From Tabrizicola sp. (lineage in GTDB: Bacteria > Pseudomonadota > Alphaproteobacteria > Rhodobacterales > Rhodobacteraceae), in contig NZ_JAEULP010000069.1 of NCBI RefSeq assembly GCF_016792905.1, forward strand, positions 42,983 through 106,982: a stretch of DNA of 64,000 nt. Direction: 5' to 3'. The notes below the pieces were generated by a model that saw nothing but the letters and a program-made list of their open reading frames with translations, did no database searches and had not been told where the DNA came from. Positions within the stretch are counted from its first letter, which is position 1. Each line of letters begins with the position of its first letter. The position numbers and the translations under genes are program-made. Positions 27,053 through 34,792 of the stretch are shown one piece after another.

Positions 27053-29356
27053 TCAGTTCTGGCTGATCTTCGACCCTTTGATCACGACGTCGCTGTCCGC
27101 CTTTGCACTGATCTTGCCCGATGCCTTCAGGTTGATGTCCTTGCCCTTGATGGTGATGGTGCCGTCCTTCTTCATCTGCACCTCCGCGTCACCGCATTTC
27201 AGGGTGATCTCGTCGCCAACCTCAAGCAGGTACTTCTTGCCGACCGAGACCTTCATATCCTTGCCGACCCCCAGCCCCTCGTTGTCGGTGATGCTCGAAG
27301 ACCGGCCCTTGCCGACGCTGATCGACACGTCGCCTGCGACGGATTCGGCCTGGTTGCCGGCAATGGACATGGATTCGTTGCCGCCGACCGAGACCGTGCG
27401 GTTGCCGCCCACGGTCCAGCTGTCATCCGCCCCGACAGAATGCGTCTCGGCGGCACCCACGGTAACATCGCGCGATGCGCCGATGGTCATTGTCTGTGAG
27501 GCGCCAACCGTCCGCGCCTCGGAGGCGCCCACCGTATCGACCCGCGCGGCGCCCACGGTGATCGCCTGGGCGACTGCGACGGTCTGGGTGTGGTTCATCC
27601 CGATGGTTTCGGTGGAATTCGAGCCGATGGAAATCGTTTCGTTCGACCCCACCGTCAGCGACCTGTCGACGCCCACGCTTTCGGTGTCGTTGTTGCCGAT
27701 GCTGGTGGTCTGGTCATGCCCGACCGTCACCGACTTGTCGTTGCCCACCGTCTCGGTCCGGTCATGGCCGATGTCCTGCTTGGCGTCGTGGCCCACGTCC
27801 TCGGCGAAGTCGTTGCCGATGGTGCGGGTTTCGTTGTTCTTGACCAACTCGTTATGGTCCTTCTCGGCCTGGAAGTAGACCTCTTCCGAGCCCTTCTTGT
27901 CCTCGAAGCGCATCTCGTTCCAGCCGCCGCCGCCGGGCGAGGAGTTCGACTTCCAGCCCGACTGCGTGGCATTCGCGGGCAGGCCATAGGGCGGCATCTG
28001 CGCGGCATTGTAGACACGGCCGGTGATGATCGGCGCGTCCGGATTGCCCTCCAGAAAGTCGACGATCACCTCCTGCCCGATGCGCGGGATCTGGATGAAG
28101 CCCCAGCCCGAGCCCGCCCATACCGAGCTGACCCGGACGAAGCAGCTGGAGTTCTCATCCTTGCCACCCAGCCGGTCCCAGTGGAACTGCACCTTAACCC
28201 GGCTGAACTCGTCGGTGAATATCTCCTCGCCCGATGGCCCCACGACAACCGCCGTCTGGGGTCCCGACATAAGGGGACGCGGGGTGATGCGGTCGGGGCG
28301 GAAAGCCAGGGAATGCGGTTGCAGCTTCAGCCGCACCCCGAAGCCCTCGCCCTGCCGCTGCATGCCCGCGCGATACTGGTCGTCCCACATCTCGTAGTCC
28401 GACCGCAGCACGATATACTTGACGTTCTCGGCCTCGCGCTCGAATTCCTCCAGCGTGAAGCTCACGCCGGACCAGAGCCCCCGCACGTTGCCGGTCGCGT
28501 CCACCCGGACATGCGGCGCCTGCGCCTCTTCCAGCCGGACGGCAGCCAGCGGCTCGCCGTCGCCCACCTCGATGTAGGCCCCGGGATAGTGGTACAGCTC
28601 GCCTTTCGCCGCCTCGTGCGACTTCGGCGCATCCGACTTCGTCATCAGGTCGGTCGCGGGTTTCTTGAAGTCATAGTCGGTGTGCGCATAGACCCCGGAC
28701 CGGACCGAGACGCGCGGGTAAAACCCGGTGATCACGTCGTCCTGCCCGATGACGTTGCCAGCCTCGCCCCGGAACTTGATCGTCGCATAATCCTCGGCGT
28801 CCTTCACCGATGCGTTCGCGTCCGACAGGACCAGCGTGTGCTCGCCATCGGCATGGTCGAAGTGGTAGAAGATCCCCTCGTGCTCCATCAGCCGCTGCAC
28901 GAAGTCGAGGTCGCTCTCCCGATACTGCACGCAGTATTCGCGCGGCGGGTAGGATTTCTTCAGCCGCTTCTCGACCTTGACGTTGGCATAGGGTTTCCAA
29001 ACCTCCTCGATGATCTCGACCACGCTTTTCTTCTGGAAAATGCGGTTGTCGGTGCGGTTGGTCAGAAACCACAGCCAGGGCCGCAGCAAAGCGCGATAGT
29101 GGGCATAGTCCTCGCGGTATTCCAGGAAGGCGAACTCGGCGACGTAGCCGTGGAAGAACCGCTTGGCGCTGTCGGTCTTGACAGCGATCGTTACCGCCGT
29201 GCCCAGGATGTCTTCCGCCTTGACGTTGATGTCCTTGCTGATCAGCCCGGTCTCATAGCGGAAGCATTGGCTGATCTCGTCGAAGCCTTCCATCTGCGCA
29301 AAGAGCAGCTTGTCGCCCAATGCTGTGCTGACTGTGATGTTGCGGTCGTCAGCCAT
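27053..29356 (-). CDS. vgrG: T6SS spike protein VgrG (TssI)
   Basis: 767 residues from the ATG at 29356. AGGAG is spaced 8 bases from this start, whereas an ATG-like start three codons earlier would sit on it. The gp27/gp5-like core is clear: 'FHGYVAEFAFLEYREDYAHY', 'ESDLDFVQRLMEHEGIFYHF', 'FSRVKVQFHWDRLG', 'WGFIQIPRIGQEVIVDFLEG' and 'IITGRVYNAAQMPPYGLP'. A long octad-repeat beta needle (about 510-685) follows, then a DUF2345-like end. There is no obvious enzymatic extension, so cargo is probably delivered by partners such as the PAAR-like effector. It is last in the pppA operon. Confidence 0.97.
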   Translation of the reverse strand: MADDRNITVSTALGDKLLFAQMEGFDEISQCFRYETGLISKDINVKAEDILGTAVTIAVKTDSAKRFFHGYVAEFAFLEYREDYAHYRALLRPWLWFLTNRTDNRIFQKKSVVEIIEEVWKPYANVKVEKRLKKSYPPREYCVQYRESDLDFVQRLMEHEGIFYHFDHADGEHTLVLSDANASVKDAEDYATIKFRGEAGNVIGQDDVITGFYPRVSVRSGVYAHTDYDFKKPATDLMTKSDAPKSHEAAKGELYHYPGAYIEVGDGEPLAAVRLEEAQAPHVRVDATGNVRGLWSGVSFTLEEFEREAENVKYIVLRSDYEMWDDQYRAGMQRQGEGFGVRLKLQPHSLAFRPDRITPRPLMSGPQTAVVVGPSGEEIFTDEFSRVKVQFHWDRLGGKDENSSCFVRVSSVWAGSGWGFIQIPRIGQEVIVDFLEGNPDAPIITGRVYNAAQMPPYGLPANATQSGWKSNSSPGGGGWNEMRFEDKKGSEEVYFQAEKDHNELVKNNETRTIGNDFAEDVGHDAKQDIGHDRTETVGNDKSVTVGHDQTTSIGNNDTESVGVDRSLTVGSNETISIGSNSTETIGMNHTQTVAVAQAITVGAARVDTVGASEARTVGASQTMTIGASRDVTVGAAETHSVGADDSWTVGGNRTVSVGGNESMSIAGNQAESVAGDVSISVGKGRSSSITDNEGLGVGKDMKVSVGKKYLLEVGDEITLKCGDAEVQMKKDGTITIKGKDINLKASGKISAKADSDVVIKGSKISQN
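27302..27829 (-). repeat. 22 uninterrupted octapeptide repeats in VgrG
   Basis: Reading the minus strand from 27829 to 27302 gives 22 consecutive 8-residue units without an indel, each matching x-x-[T/S/D]-[V/I]-[G/A]-x-x-x (for example TETVGNDK, SLTVGSNE, ARTVGASQ, SMSIAGNQ). Units are diverged at DNA level. This register is what a triple-stranded beta-helix needle requires, with one hydrophobic and one Gly/Ala position per rung. Confidence 0.93.
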
Positions 29357-29454
29357 GCTGATCACTCCTGTCCGAAAGCGCGGTCAAATCGGGTCCTTCA
29401 GCAAATGCCCCGCCAGTCTAGCCGAAAATCGCGGGCTTGGGGCCGAATTCGTGG

Positions 29455-31932
29455 TCAGAGCGCGGTGGGGCAAGCCAGACCTTTCAGAAGCCGCCAGCGC
29501 GACAGCGGATTGGCCTCGGCCTGAAGCTGCACTTCCATGAAGAGCCGCGCCCCGCCCGACCGCAGGTCGACCAGGAAGCGCTTGCCGCCATCGCGTTCCC
29601 GCAGGCGGACACCGTCCAGGATGCGGAAAAGGCCCCATTCGCCGGGCTGCGAAATCGTCGCGCTGCCTTCCGAGGTGGTGAAACGCACTTCCGCCCCGGC
29701 TGCCGGATTGCTGCCGGGCCAGGCCAGGGTCAGGGCTTCCGTGCTGGTCTCGACCGGCCCCCCTGCCCCGCCGATGGCCACGAAGGTCTTGCCACGTTCG
29801 GCCAGGGCGGCCAGTGTCAGCTCGGTCCCGGTGGCCGGAAACCCGGCGGCGATGGCCTGCGTGCGTTGCAGGAACTCAGCGCTTTTCGGGTCGAGGCCCG
29901 CGAAGCGCGCATCCGGCTTCCAGCGCCAGGGGGTGCTGGTCGTGTCGATGAACTGCTCGGCCCGACTGCGGTAGAAACGGTCGATGGTGCCGCCCGGCCC
30001 AAGCAGCGCCGCGACATCGGACAGTGATGCATCCGGCCCCTCGGCGAATGGGAAACGCGCCTCGGTCGTCTTCTTGCAGGCCGCCAGCACCTCACCCTGC
30101 CAGGCCTTGGTCAGCGGGTTCGACAGCGGGTCCGCCTGCGCTGCGCTGGTCTGGACCAGCACGTCCTCCACGATCTGCACGATCATCGTCGGAGCGCTGC
30201 GCAGCGCGGTCAGCGTCGCACCCCGCCCCTGCGCCGACATCAGCCGCTGGATACCGCGCGGCTCATCCCGGTCCATCGCGCCAAGCGCCACGTTCAGCCC
30301 GGCGAACAAGCCCGCGATCTCGTTCATCCGGCCGTCCTCGGAATACCGGATCATCGCCGAGAACTCTGACGCGATGCGCAGCTGCAGGGCATGGGGACGG
30401 GCGCGATCAAGCCCGCCAACCTGCGCCCAGACTTCCGGCAACAGCTTGGTCAGGGGTGAGTCCGGCCCGGCCAGCAGGCCCGAGACCAGCACCGCCTGTT
30501 CCGGATCGGCAAAGGGCCGCACCTGGACATCGGCCAGGAAGGCCTTCCACCGGGCCAAGGTTTCGCGTTGCAGGACATCCAGGACCTGGTCCGGGGCGTC
30601 GTTCCGGGTGGCGGGCGGGATGTCGAACAGCCTTGCCGATTCGGCCCGGGCCACCTGGACGGCAAGGCCCGCGCCCACCTTGCGGGCAAAGTCCCAGCCC
30701 GCCTGGGTGAAAAGACCGGCAATCGGCGTGTCCATCGCGACGCCGGAGCGACGCTGCAACACCACCGACAAGCCCGGCACGGCAGCGTCCGGCACCCAGG
30801 GCGCCAGCCCCGCCGCGCCAGAGGAACGTTGCAGTTCCAGATAGGCCCGTGCCGGTTCCGTGGCTTCGGCGGCATAGGTGCGGGCCTGTGCCAGAAGCTC
30901 CGCATCAGGCTGCGGCAGCGGCTGGGACGGGGGGCGCAGCCGCGCGATGTGGGGCACCAGCGGTTGCAGGTCCGGCATCGACCCGGCCCGATCCGCCAGC
31001 CACCCCGCCAGATAGTCCGGCGCCCAGTCCGCCTGCCCCGACAGGATCGACCAGGCCCGAAGCGTGTCATAAAGCGGCAGGCTTTCACCCTCGGTGGCCA
31101 GCGCCGCATCCACCGCCCGGGCCAGCGCCACCGGGAGATGCTTCTGCACCGCCGCGTCGTAGACGGCATCGGCCTTCACCGCCGCGTCAAAGCCCAGCGG
31201 TCCGGCAAACAGCCGGATCGGCGCCTTCTCGGCCGAGTGCGCCACCCCCTCCGCAGCCGCACCCAGCCGGGTCAGTCGCTGTGCCAGGTCGGGGATCTCG
31301 GCATCGCGGTCCAGCCCGATCGACAGCGCCTCGGCGTCGAACAGTCGGCTCAGGTCGCGCTGGAAGCGCCATTCGACAAAACCCGCCCAGCCTGCGACCA
31401 GCGCCACGAAGGCCAGGATCAGCACCAGCGTGATCCCGGTCCAGCCTGCGCCCAGATTGCGGTCGAACTTCGTGCGGCTCCCTTCCAGCGTGGCCAGCCG
31501 GTGTTCCATGAACACCCGCACGCCGTCGAACGCCGGCCCGGCATCGGCCGCCCGGCGAATGAAGTCGCGCAAGCTGGACTGGGCAATGTCGCGACCGTCG
31601 AAGATCAGCCGATGCGCTCCGGCCCCCCAGAGCGACACATCCACCGCTCGGTTCGACCGCGCCTTCTGGTCCAGCAGCAACCCCAGCGCATAGCGTGCGG
31701 GCTGCACCGTCGATGGCGGCACGCCTGCCCGCTGCAATTCGGCGTTGAAGCGGTCCAGTGCCTCGGCGGCGCGCTGCACCAGGTTCTGCGCACCCACCCC
31801 CCGGATCGTCGCCAGTTGCTCGGCCATGCGCAGCACCGGCGCCGCCGCCTGCTCATAGACCTCGGGCTCGAACCGCCGCCCCCCACGCTTCGGCGGCAGC
31901 ACGGTGCGCGGACTGTCGGGTCCGGCACTCAT
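29455..31932 (-). CDS. TssL-like/TssM-like chimeric T6SS membrane protein without NTPase domain
   Basis: 825 residues from the ATG at 31932, which overlaps the upstream stop (ATGA). Residues 25-125 resemble the DotU/TssL cytoplasmic domain ('APVLRMAEQLATI', 'QPARYALGLLLDQKARSNRA', 'SLWGAGAHRLIFDGRD'). A single membrane helix spans about 164-186. The remainder resembles the periplasmic C-terminus of TssM. Compare 'LLGPGGTIDRFYRSRAEQFI', 'DTTSTPWRWKPD' and the final 'GLACPTAL' with 'LFGPGGRIDKFVTDNLLSYV', 'DTTAKPWTWRAD' and 'FKCPTKF' in the TssM of this locus. No Walker A is present. Canonical TssL and TssM are both encoded upstream, so this is an additional component. Function is inferred to be in, or regulating, the membrane complex. 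Confidence 0.88.
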   Translation of the reverse strand: MSAGPDSPRTVLPPKRGGRRFEPEVYEQAAAPVLRMAEQLATIRGVGAQNLVQRAAEALDRFNAELQRAGVPPSTVQPARYALGLLLDQKARSNRAVDVSLWGAGAHRLIFDGRDIAQSSLRDFIRRAADAGPAFDGVRVFMEHRLATLEGSRTKFDRNLGAGWTGITLVLILAFVALVAGWAGFVEWRFQRDLSRLFDAEALSIGLDRDAEIPDLAQRLTRLGAAAEGVAHSAEKAPIRLFAGPLGFDAAVKADAVYDAAVQKHLPVALARAVDAALATEGESLPLYDTLRAWSILSGQADWAPDYLAGWLADRAGSMPDLQPLVPHIARLRPPSQPLPQPDAELLAQARTYAAEATEPARAYLELQRSSGAAGLAPWVPDAAVPGLSVVLQRRSGVAMDTPIAGLFTQAGWDFARKVGAGLAVQVARAESARLFDIPPATRNDAPDQVLDVLQRETLARWKAFLADVQVRPFADPEQAVLVSGLLAGPDSPLTKLLPEVWAQVGGLDRARPHALQLRIASEFSAMIRYSEDGRMNEIAGLFAGLNVALGAMDRDEPRGIQRLMSAQGRGATLTALRSAPTMIVQIVEDVLVQTSAAQADPLSNPLTKAWQGEVLAACKKTTEARFPFAEGPDASLSDVAALLGPGGTIDRFYRSRAEQFIDTTSTPWRWKPDARFAGLDPKSAEFLQRTQAIAAGFPATGTELTLAALAERGKTFVAIGGAGGPVETSTEALTLAWPGSNPAAGAEVRFTTSEGSATISQPGEWGLFRILDGVRLRERDGGKRFLVDLRSGGARLFMEVQLQAEANPLSRWRLLKGLACPTAL

Positions 31933-32819
31933 GGCGGCGGGATCAACCCTTCGTCGACCCATTTCTGCAAGGTCTCTTCGCCGACCTCGAAATGCATCCC
32001 GTCCTCGCGGTTGTAGCCGCCGCCCCAGTACCAGCCTTCATCGTTGAAATGCTCCGCCAAGATGACGAGGCCGATCTGCATCTCGCCATCGGCGAAGGGG
32101 TCAAGCTGGCCTTCCAGCGTGATGTCGATCGCCGTGCCGAAGGAATGGTTCGAGACCGACGACGTCGACCCCCGGATCAGCCGCACACAAAGGGCTCCGG
32201 CCGTTCCCAGCTTGGCATAGATGTCCGGCTCGTCCTCTTTCAGCTTGGCGACGATACGCTCCAGGCTGTCTAGAGCGGGCTTCAGCATGGTGGCCTTGAT
32301 CGGGCCGATCTGCCTTGTCTCGACCAGGCCCTTCAGCCGCGGGTTGGTGATCCCGCGACAGTCGGTCCCCAAATCCTCGCGCGGGCGGCCCAGAAGCCCC
32401 AGCATGGTCTTGTTACGGGGCTGGGTTATGCCCTGGTTGAACTTGCTTCGGTTCGCCTTCATCTGCTCGGTCAGGGCTTCGGTCTCTTCCATATGCTGCT
32501 CGTCTTCCGGTGCCCCAAGCCCCTCGGCACTGCTCGTGGGCGAAGTGATATCGGTCGAAGGCGCCACCGGAGCCCGGTTTGCCAGAAGGCTCATGTCGTC
32601 GCGCAGCCGCGCCAGATCGGCCTTCAGCGCGGCGATCTCCGCCTCCAGCCGCGCCCGCTGCGCGGCTTCGGCGTCGAACGCCTCTTCCAGCCGGGTCAGC
32701 CGAAGGTCGGCCCCGCTGTCGGCCGATTGTAAAAGCGTCGTAACCATTGCAAAGGCCACGGCGGCGATGATGACGCCGATGGCGACGATGATCGGGGCGA
32801 TCAGATTGTTCTGCTGCAT
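31929..32819 (-). CDS. Membrane-anchored M15-family (VanY-like) peptidoglycan peptidase
   Basis: 296 residues. An N-terminal membrane helix (about 8-30) is followed by a coiled-coil stretch (about 38-80, heptad-like 'ARLEAEIAALKADLARLRDD') and a low-complexity linker. The C-terminal peptidase has the zinc pattern 'SNHSFGTAIDI' (H225, D232) and 'YWGGGYNREDGMHFEV' (H276), as in M15 D-Ala-D-Ala carboxypeptidase/L,D-endopeptidase proteins. Tethered in the periplasm, it could open the cell wall for the TssJLM complex, as shown for the M15-type TagX of Acinetobacter. It sits 3 bases after pppA and overlaps the TssL/TssM-like gene, so it belongs to the T6SS operon. Activity is inferred from motif conservation. 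Confidence 0.85.
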   Translation of the reverse strand: MQQNNLIAPIIVAIGVIIAAVAFAMVTTLLQSADSGADLRLTRLEEAFDAEAAQRARLEAEIAALKADLARLRDDMSLLANRAPVAPSTDITSPTSSAEGLGAPEDEQHMEETEALTEQMKANRSKFNQGITQPRNKTMLGLLGRPREDLGTDCRGITNPRLKGLVETRQIGPIKATMLKPALDSLERIVAKLKEDEPDIYAKLGTAGALCVRLIRGSTSSVSNHSFGTAIDITLEGQLDPFADGEMQIGLVILAEHFNDEGWYWGGGYNREDGMHFEVGEETLQKWVDEGLIPPP

Positions 32820-32822
32820 CGC

Positions 32823-33584
32823 CTATGGTTCCCGGATCAGCACGGCGATGGCCGAGACATTGTCGGGCGCTCCACTGTCCAGCGCCTCGCGCAGAAGCTT
32901 CTGGCAAGCGTCCTCCGGACCCGATGCGTCGCGCAGCAAGGCCTCGACTGTCTGCTCGTAGACGCAGCGTGTCAGCCCATCGCTGCACAAGAGAAGCCGG
33001 TCCCCCACCAGAAGCGGCACGCTGACCAGATCGACCTCAAGCTCCGCCCCGCCACCCACCGCCCGCGTCACAATATGCGATTCCGGATGGCTTTCCGCCG
33101 CCTCCGGCGGCAACTCGCCCCGGTCGACCATTTCCTGCACCACCGAATGATCCCGCGTCAGTGGCCGCAAATGCCCTCCCCGCAGAAGATAGGCCCGGCT
33201 GTCCCCGGCCCAGGCGACATGCGCCACCGCCCGGTTGATCAGCACCGCCACCACGGTGGACCCCATCCGCCCCATGCCCGGCGCGCGCTGACGTTCCAGC
33301 ACCAGATCGTTCGCCTCCTTCAGCCGCGCCACCAGCGCAGGCCCCGGATCAACCCCGTCCGGAATCTTCGCCAGGCAGTCGATGACGATGTCCGAGGCCA
33401 CATCGCCGTTGCCATAGCCCCCCATCCCGTCCGCCACAGCCCAGAGCGTGCCCGACGGGTCGGTCAGGATTGAATCCTCGTTGCGGTCGCGCACCATGCC
33501 GCGGTTGGTCATCCCCGCCCCCACCGCCACCGGCACCGGCACGGTTCGGTCCTGCCCGGGAACGACGGTGATTGGCGTGCTCAT
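32823..33584 (-). CDS. pppA: PP2C-type protein phosphatase (PppA)
   Basis: 253 residues if started at the ATG at 33584 (ATGs at 33590 and 33611 are alternatives; none has a strong Shine-Dalgarno). PPM/PP2C metal-binding motifs are intact: 'RGMVRDRNEDSILTD', 'LWAVADGMGGYGNGDVAS', 'AWAGDSRAYLLRGG', 'LLLCSDGLTR' and 'DNVSAIAVLI'. It should reverse PpkA-dependent phosphorylation of TagH. It starts a minus-strand operon with the M15 peptidase, the TssL/TssM-like protein and vgrG, divergent from the OmpA-like gene. Confidence 0.92.
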   Translation of the reverse strand: MSTPITVVPGQDRTVPVPVAVGAGMTNRGMVRDRNEDSILTDPSGTLWAVADGMGGYGNGDVASDIVIDCLAKIPDGVDPGPALVARLKEANDLVLERQRAPGMGRMGSTVVAVLINRAVAHVAWAGDSRAYLLRGGHLRPLTRDHSVVQEMVDRGELPPEAAESHPESHIVTRAVGGGAELEVDLVSVPLLVGDRLLLCSDGLTRCVYEQTVEALLRDASGPEDACQKLLREALDSGAPDNVSAIAVLIREP

Positions 33585-33666
33585 CGGCATCCCGCCCGGG
33601 CAGAAGGCCAAACCAGTGGTCCGGTCAGGAAGTGCAGCATGGCGCGGGTCCGCCCAAAGGTGTGAA

Positions 33667-33695
33667 TTGAATGCAGGTGCATCATAGCCTAGACT
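33667..33695 (+). promoter_or_regulatory. Candidate sigma-70-type promoter for the OmpA-like gene
   Basis: TTGAAT (33667-33672), a 17-base spacer and TAGACT (33690-33695) lie in the 153-base divergent gap between pppA and the OmpA-like gene, in front of a T-rich stretch. Four of six bases match the consensus in each box. Picked by eye, so tentative. Confidence 0.4.
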
Positions 33696-33737
33696 TCACC
33701 CAGTCATAAATCCGTTTTTTTGGAAGGTGGTTCGAAT

Positions 33738-34430
33738 ATGCGCAACTTGCTGACCGGCCTTGCGATCTGCGCCGCGCTGGTACCTGTGGGCGCCTGGTCC
33801 CAGGACCTCTCCGAACAAGAGCTGCTTGAGCTGTTCCTGGCCCAGCGGGATGCCTACAAGGCTGCGGTCGAGGGCAATACCGCGCTGACCCGCGGCCTGA
33901 CGCTGGTCAAGGCCGACGACGTCGAGATCGCAACCGAGGTCGCGAAGACCGATCCCGCCACAACCGAAACGGCCACTACCGAAGGCACAACAACCGAGGC
34001 CGCTACGACCGAGGTCGCCACGGCCGATACCGGCTCCACGACAGAAACCGTCGTCGCCTCGAACGAGACCGCAACGCTTGTGAAGATGCCCGCCGACCTG
34101 GGCGTCAACATCCGGATCGAATTCGCCTTCGACAGCGCCGCGCTGGACGATGCGCAGAAACCCAAGCTGGCCAAGCTGTGCAACGTGATGAAGGCCTCCG
34201 ACATCCAGCTGTTCCGCATCATCGGCCATACCGACGCCTCGGGATCCGACGACTACAACGAACGACTCTCGCGCCTTCGGGCCGAAGAGGTGCAGCGCTT
34301 CTTCGTCAATGACTGCGGCATCGACGCCGGACGACTGGAGGCCGTGGGCCTTGGCGAACGCTTCCTGCTGGAAGGCGCCGACCCCGATTCCGACCAGAAC
34401 CGCCGGGTGGAGTTCCAGGCGCTAAGCTGA
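33738..34430 (+). CDS. Secreted OmpA-like peptidoglycan-associated protein
   Basis: 230 residues from the ATG at 33738 (AAGGTGG 7 bases upstream). A Sec signal peptide ends around 'GAWSQD' (about residue 22). A Thr/Glu/Ala-rich low-complexity segment (about 75-115, 'TTE' and 'ATTE' units) follows, then an OmpA-like domain ('NIRIEFAFDSAALDDAQKP', 'FRIIGHTDASGSDDYNERLS', 'DQNRRVEFQ'). It should be a periplasmic protein bound to peptidoglycan. Its position beside the T6SS operons suggests wall anchoring of the secretion apparatus, but it could be a general envelope protein. Confidence 0.88.
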   Translation: MRNLLTGLAICAALVPVGAWSQDLSEQELLELFLAQRDAYKAAVEGNTALTRGLTLVKADDVEIATEVAKTDPATTETATTEGTTTEAATTEVATADTGSTTETVVASNETATLVKMPADLGVNIRIEFAFDSAALDDAQKPKLAKLCNVMKASDIQLFRIIGHTDASGSDDYNERLSRLRAEEVQRFFVNDCGIDAGRLEAVGLGERFLLEGADPDSDQNRRVEFQALS

Positions 34431-34558
34431 TCGGCGGTGCGACGCAGCTTCGATCCACCTCGATCGCGCCGTTGCCTGGGATGTCGATCTGTGGCATCGT
34501 CTGATGAATTCGTTGCGTGATTTCTTGTCTTTCGTGCGCCTGACCGTCGCTTCAGCAA

Positions 34559-34792
34559 ATGGGTCATTTCATGCTTGCAACCTGGTCTCGTTTCCTGCTC
34601 CTGCTCGCGGCCCTGAGCCTCGTCAGCGCGTGCGAGGAGGTGGTTCCCCCTCAGGAGGAAACCCCCGTCGTCGTCGTGCCGATCAAGAAGCCCGTCGCGG
34701 CCAAGCCTGCGCCCGTGGTGAAGAAGAAACCCGCGGCAGTCGACATCGACTTCGGAAATGACGGCGGCGGAGGTGGAGGCTGGCAAGGCTGA
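34559..34792 (+). CDS. Small lipoprotein
   Basis: 77 residues with a lipoprotein signal and lipobox LVSAC (an ATG at 34571 is an equally good start). The mature chain is Pro/Val/Lys-rich ('PIKKPVAAKPAPVVKKKP') and ends in a Gly tract, with no recognisable domain; it looks like a flexible periplasmic linker or partner. Its stop shares one base with the start of the caspase-like gene, so the two are translationally coupled and probably work together. Confidence 0.7.
   Translation: MGHFMLATWSRFLLLLAALSLVSACEEVVPPQEETPVVVVPIKKPVAAKPAPVVKKKPAAVDIDFGNDGGGGGGWQG

Noticed and set aside
27302-27829. CRISPR-like array.
   Set aside because: The periodicity is 24 bases, coding, diverged at DNA level and within VgrG; there are no identical repeats or unique spacers.
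27590-29524. Long plus-strand open frame opposite vgrG (and similar ones opposite tssM, tagH and the iolG/MocA-like genes).
   Set aside because: All mirror strongly supported genes, lack recognisable domains and show shadow-type composition.
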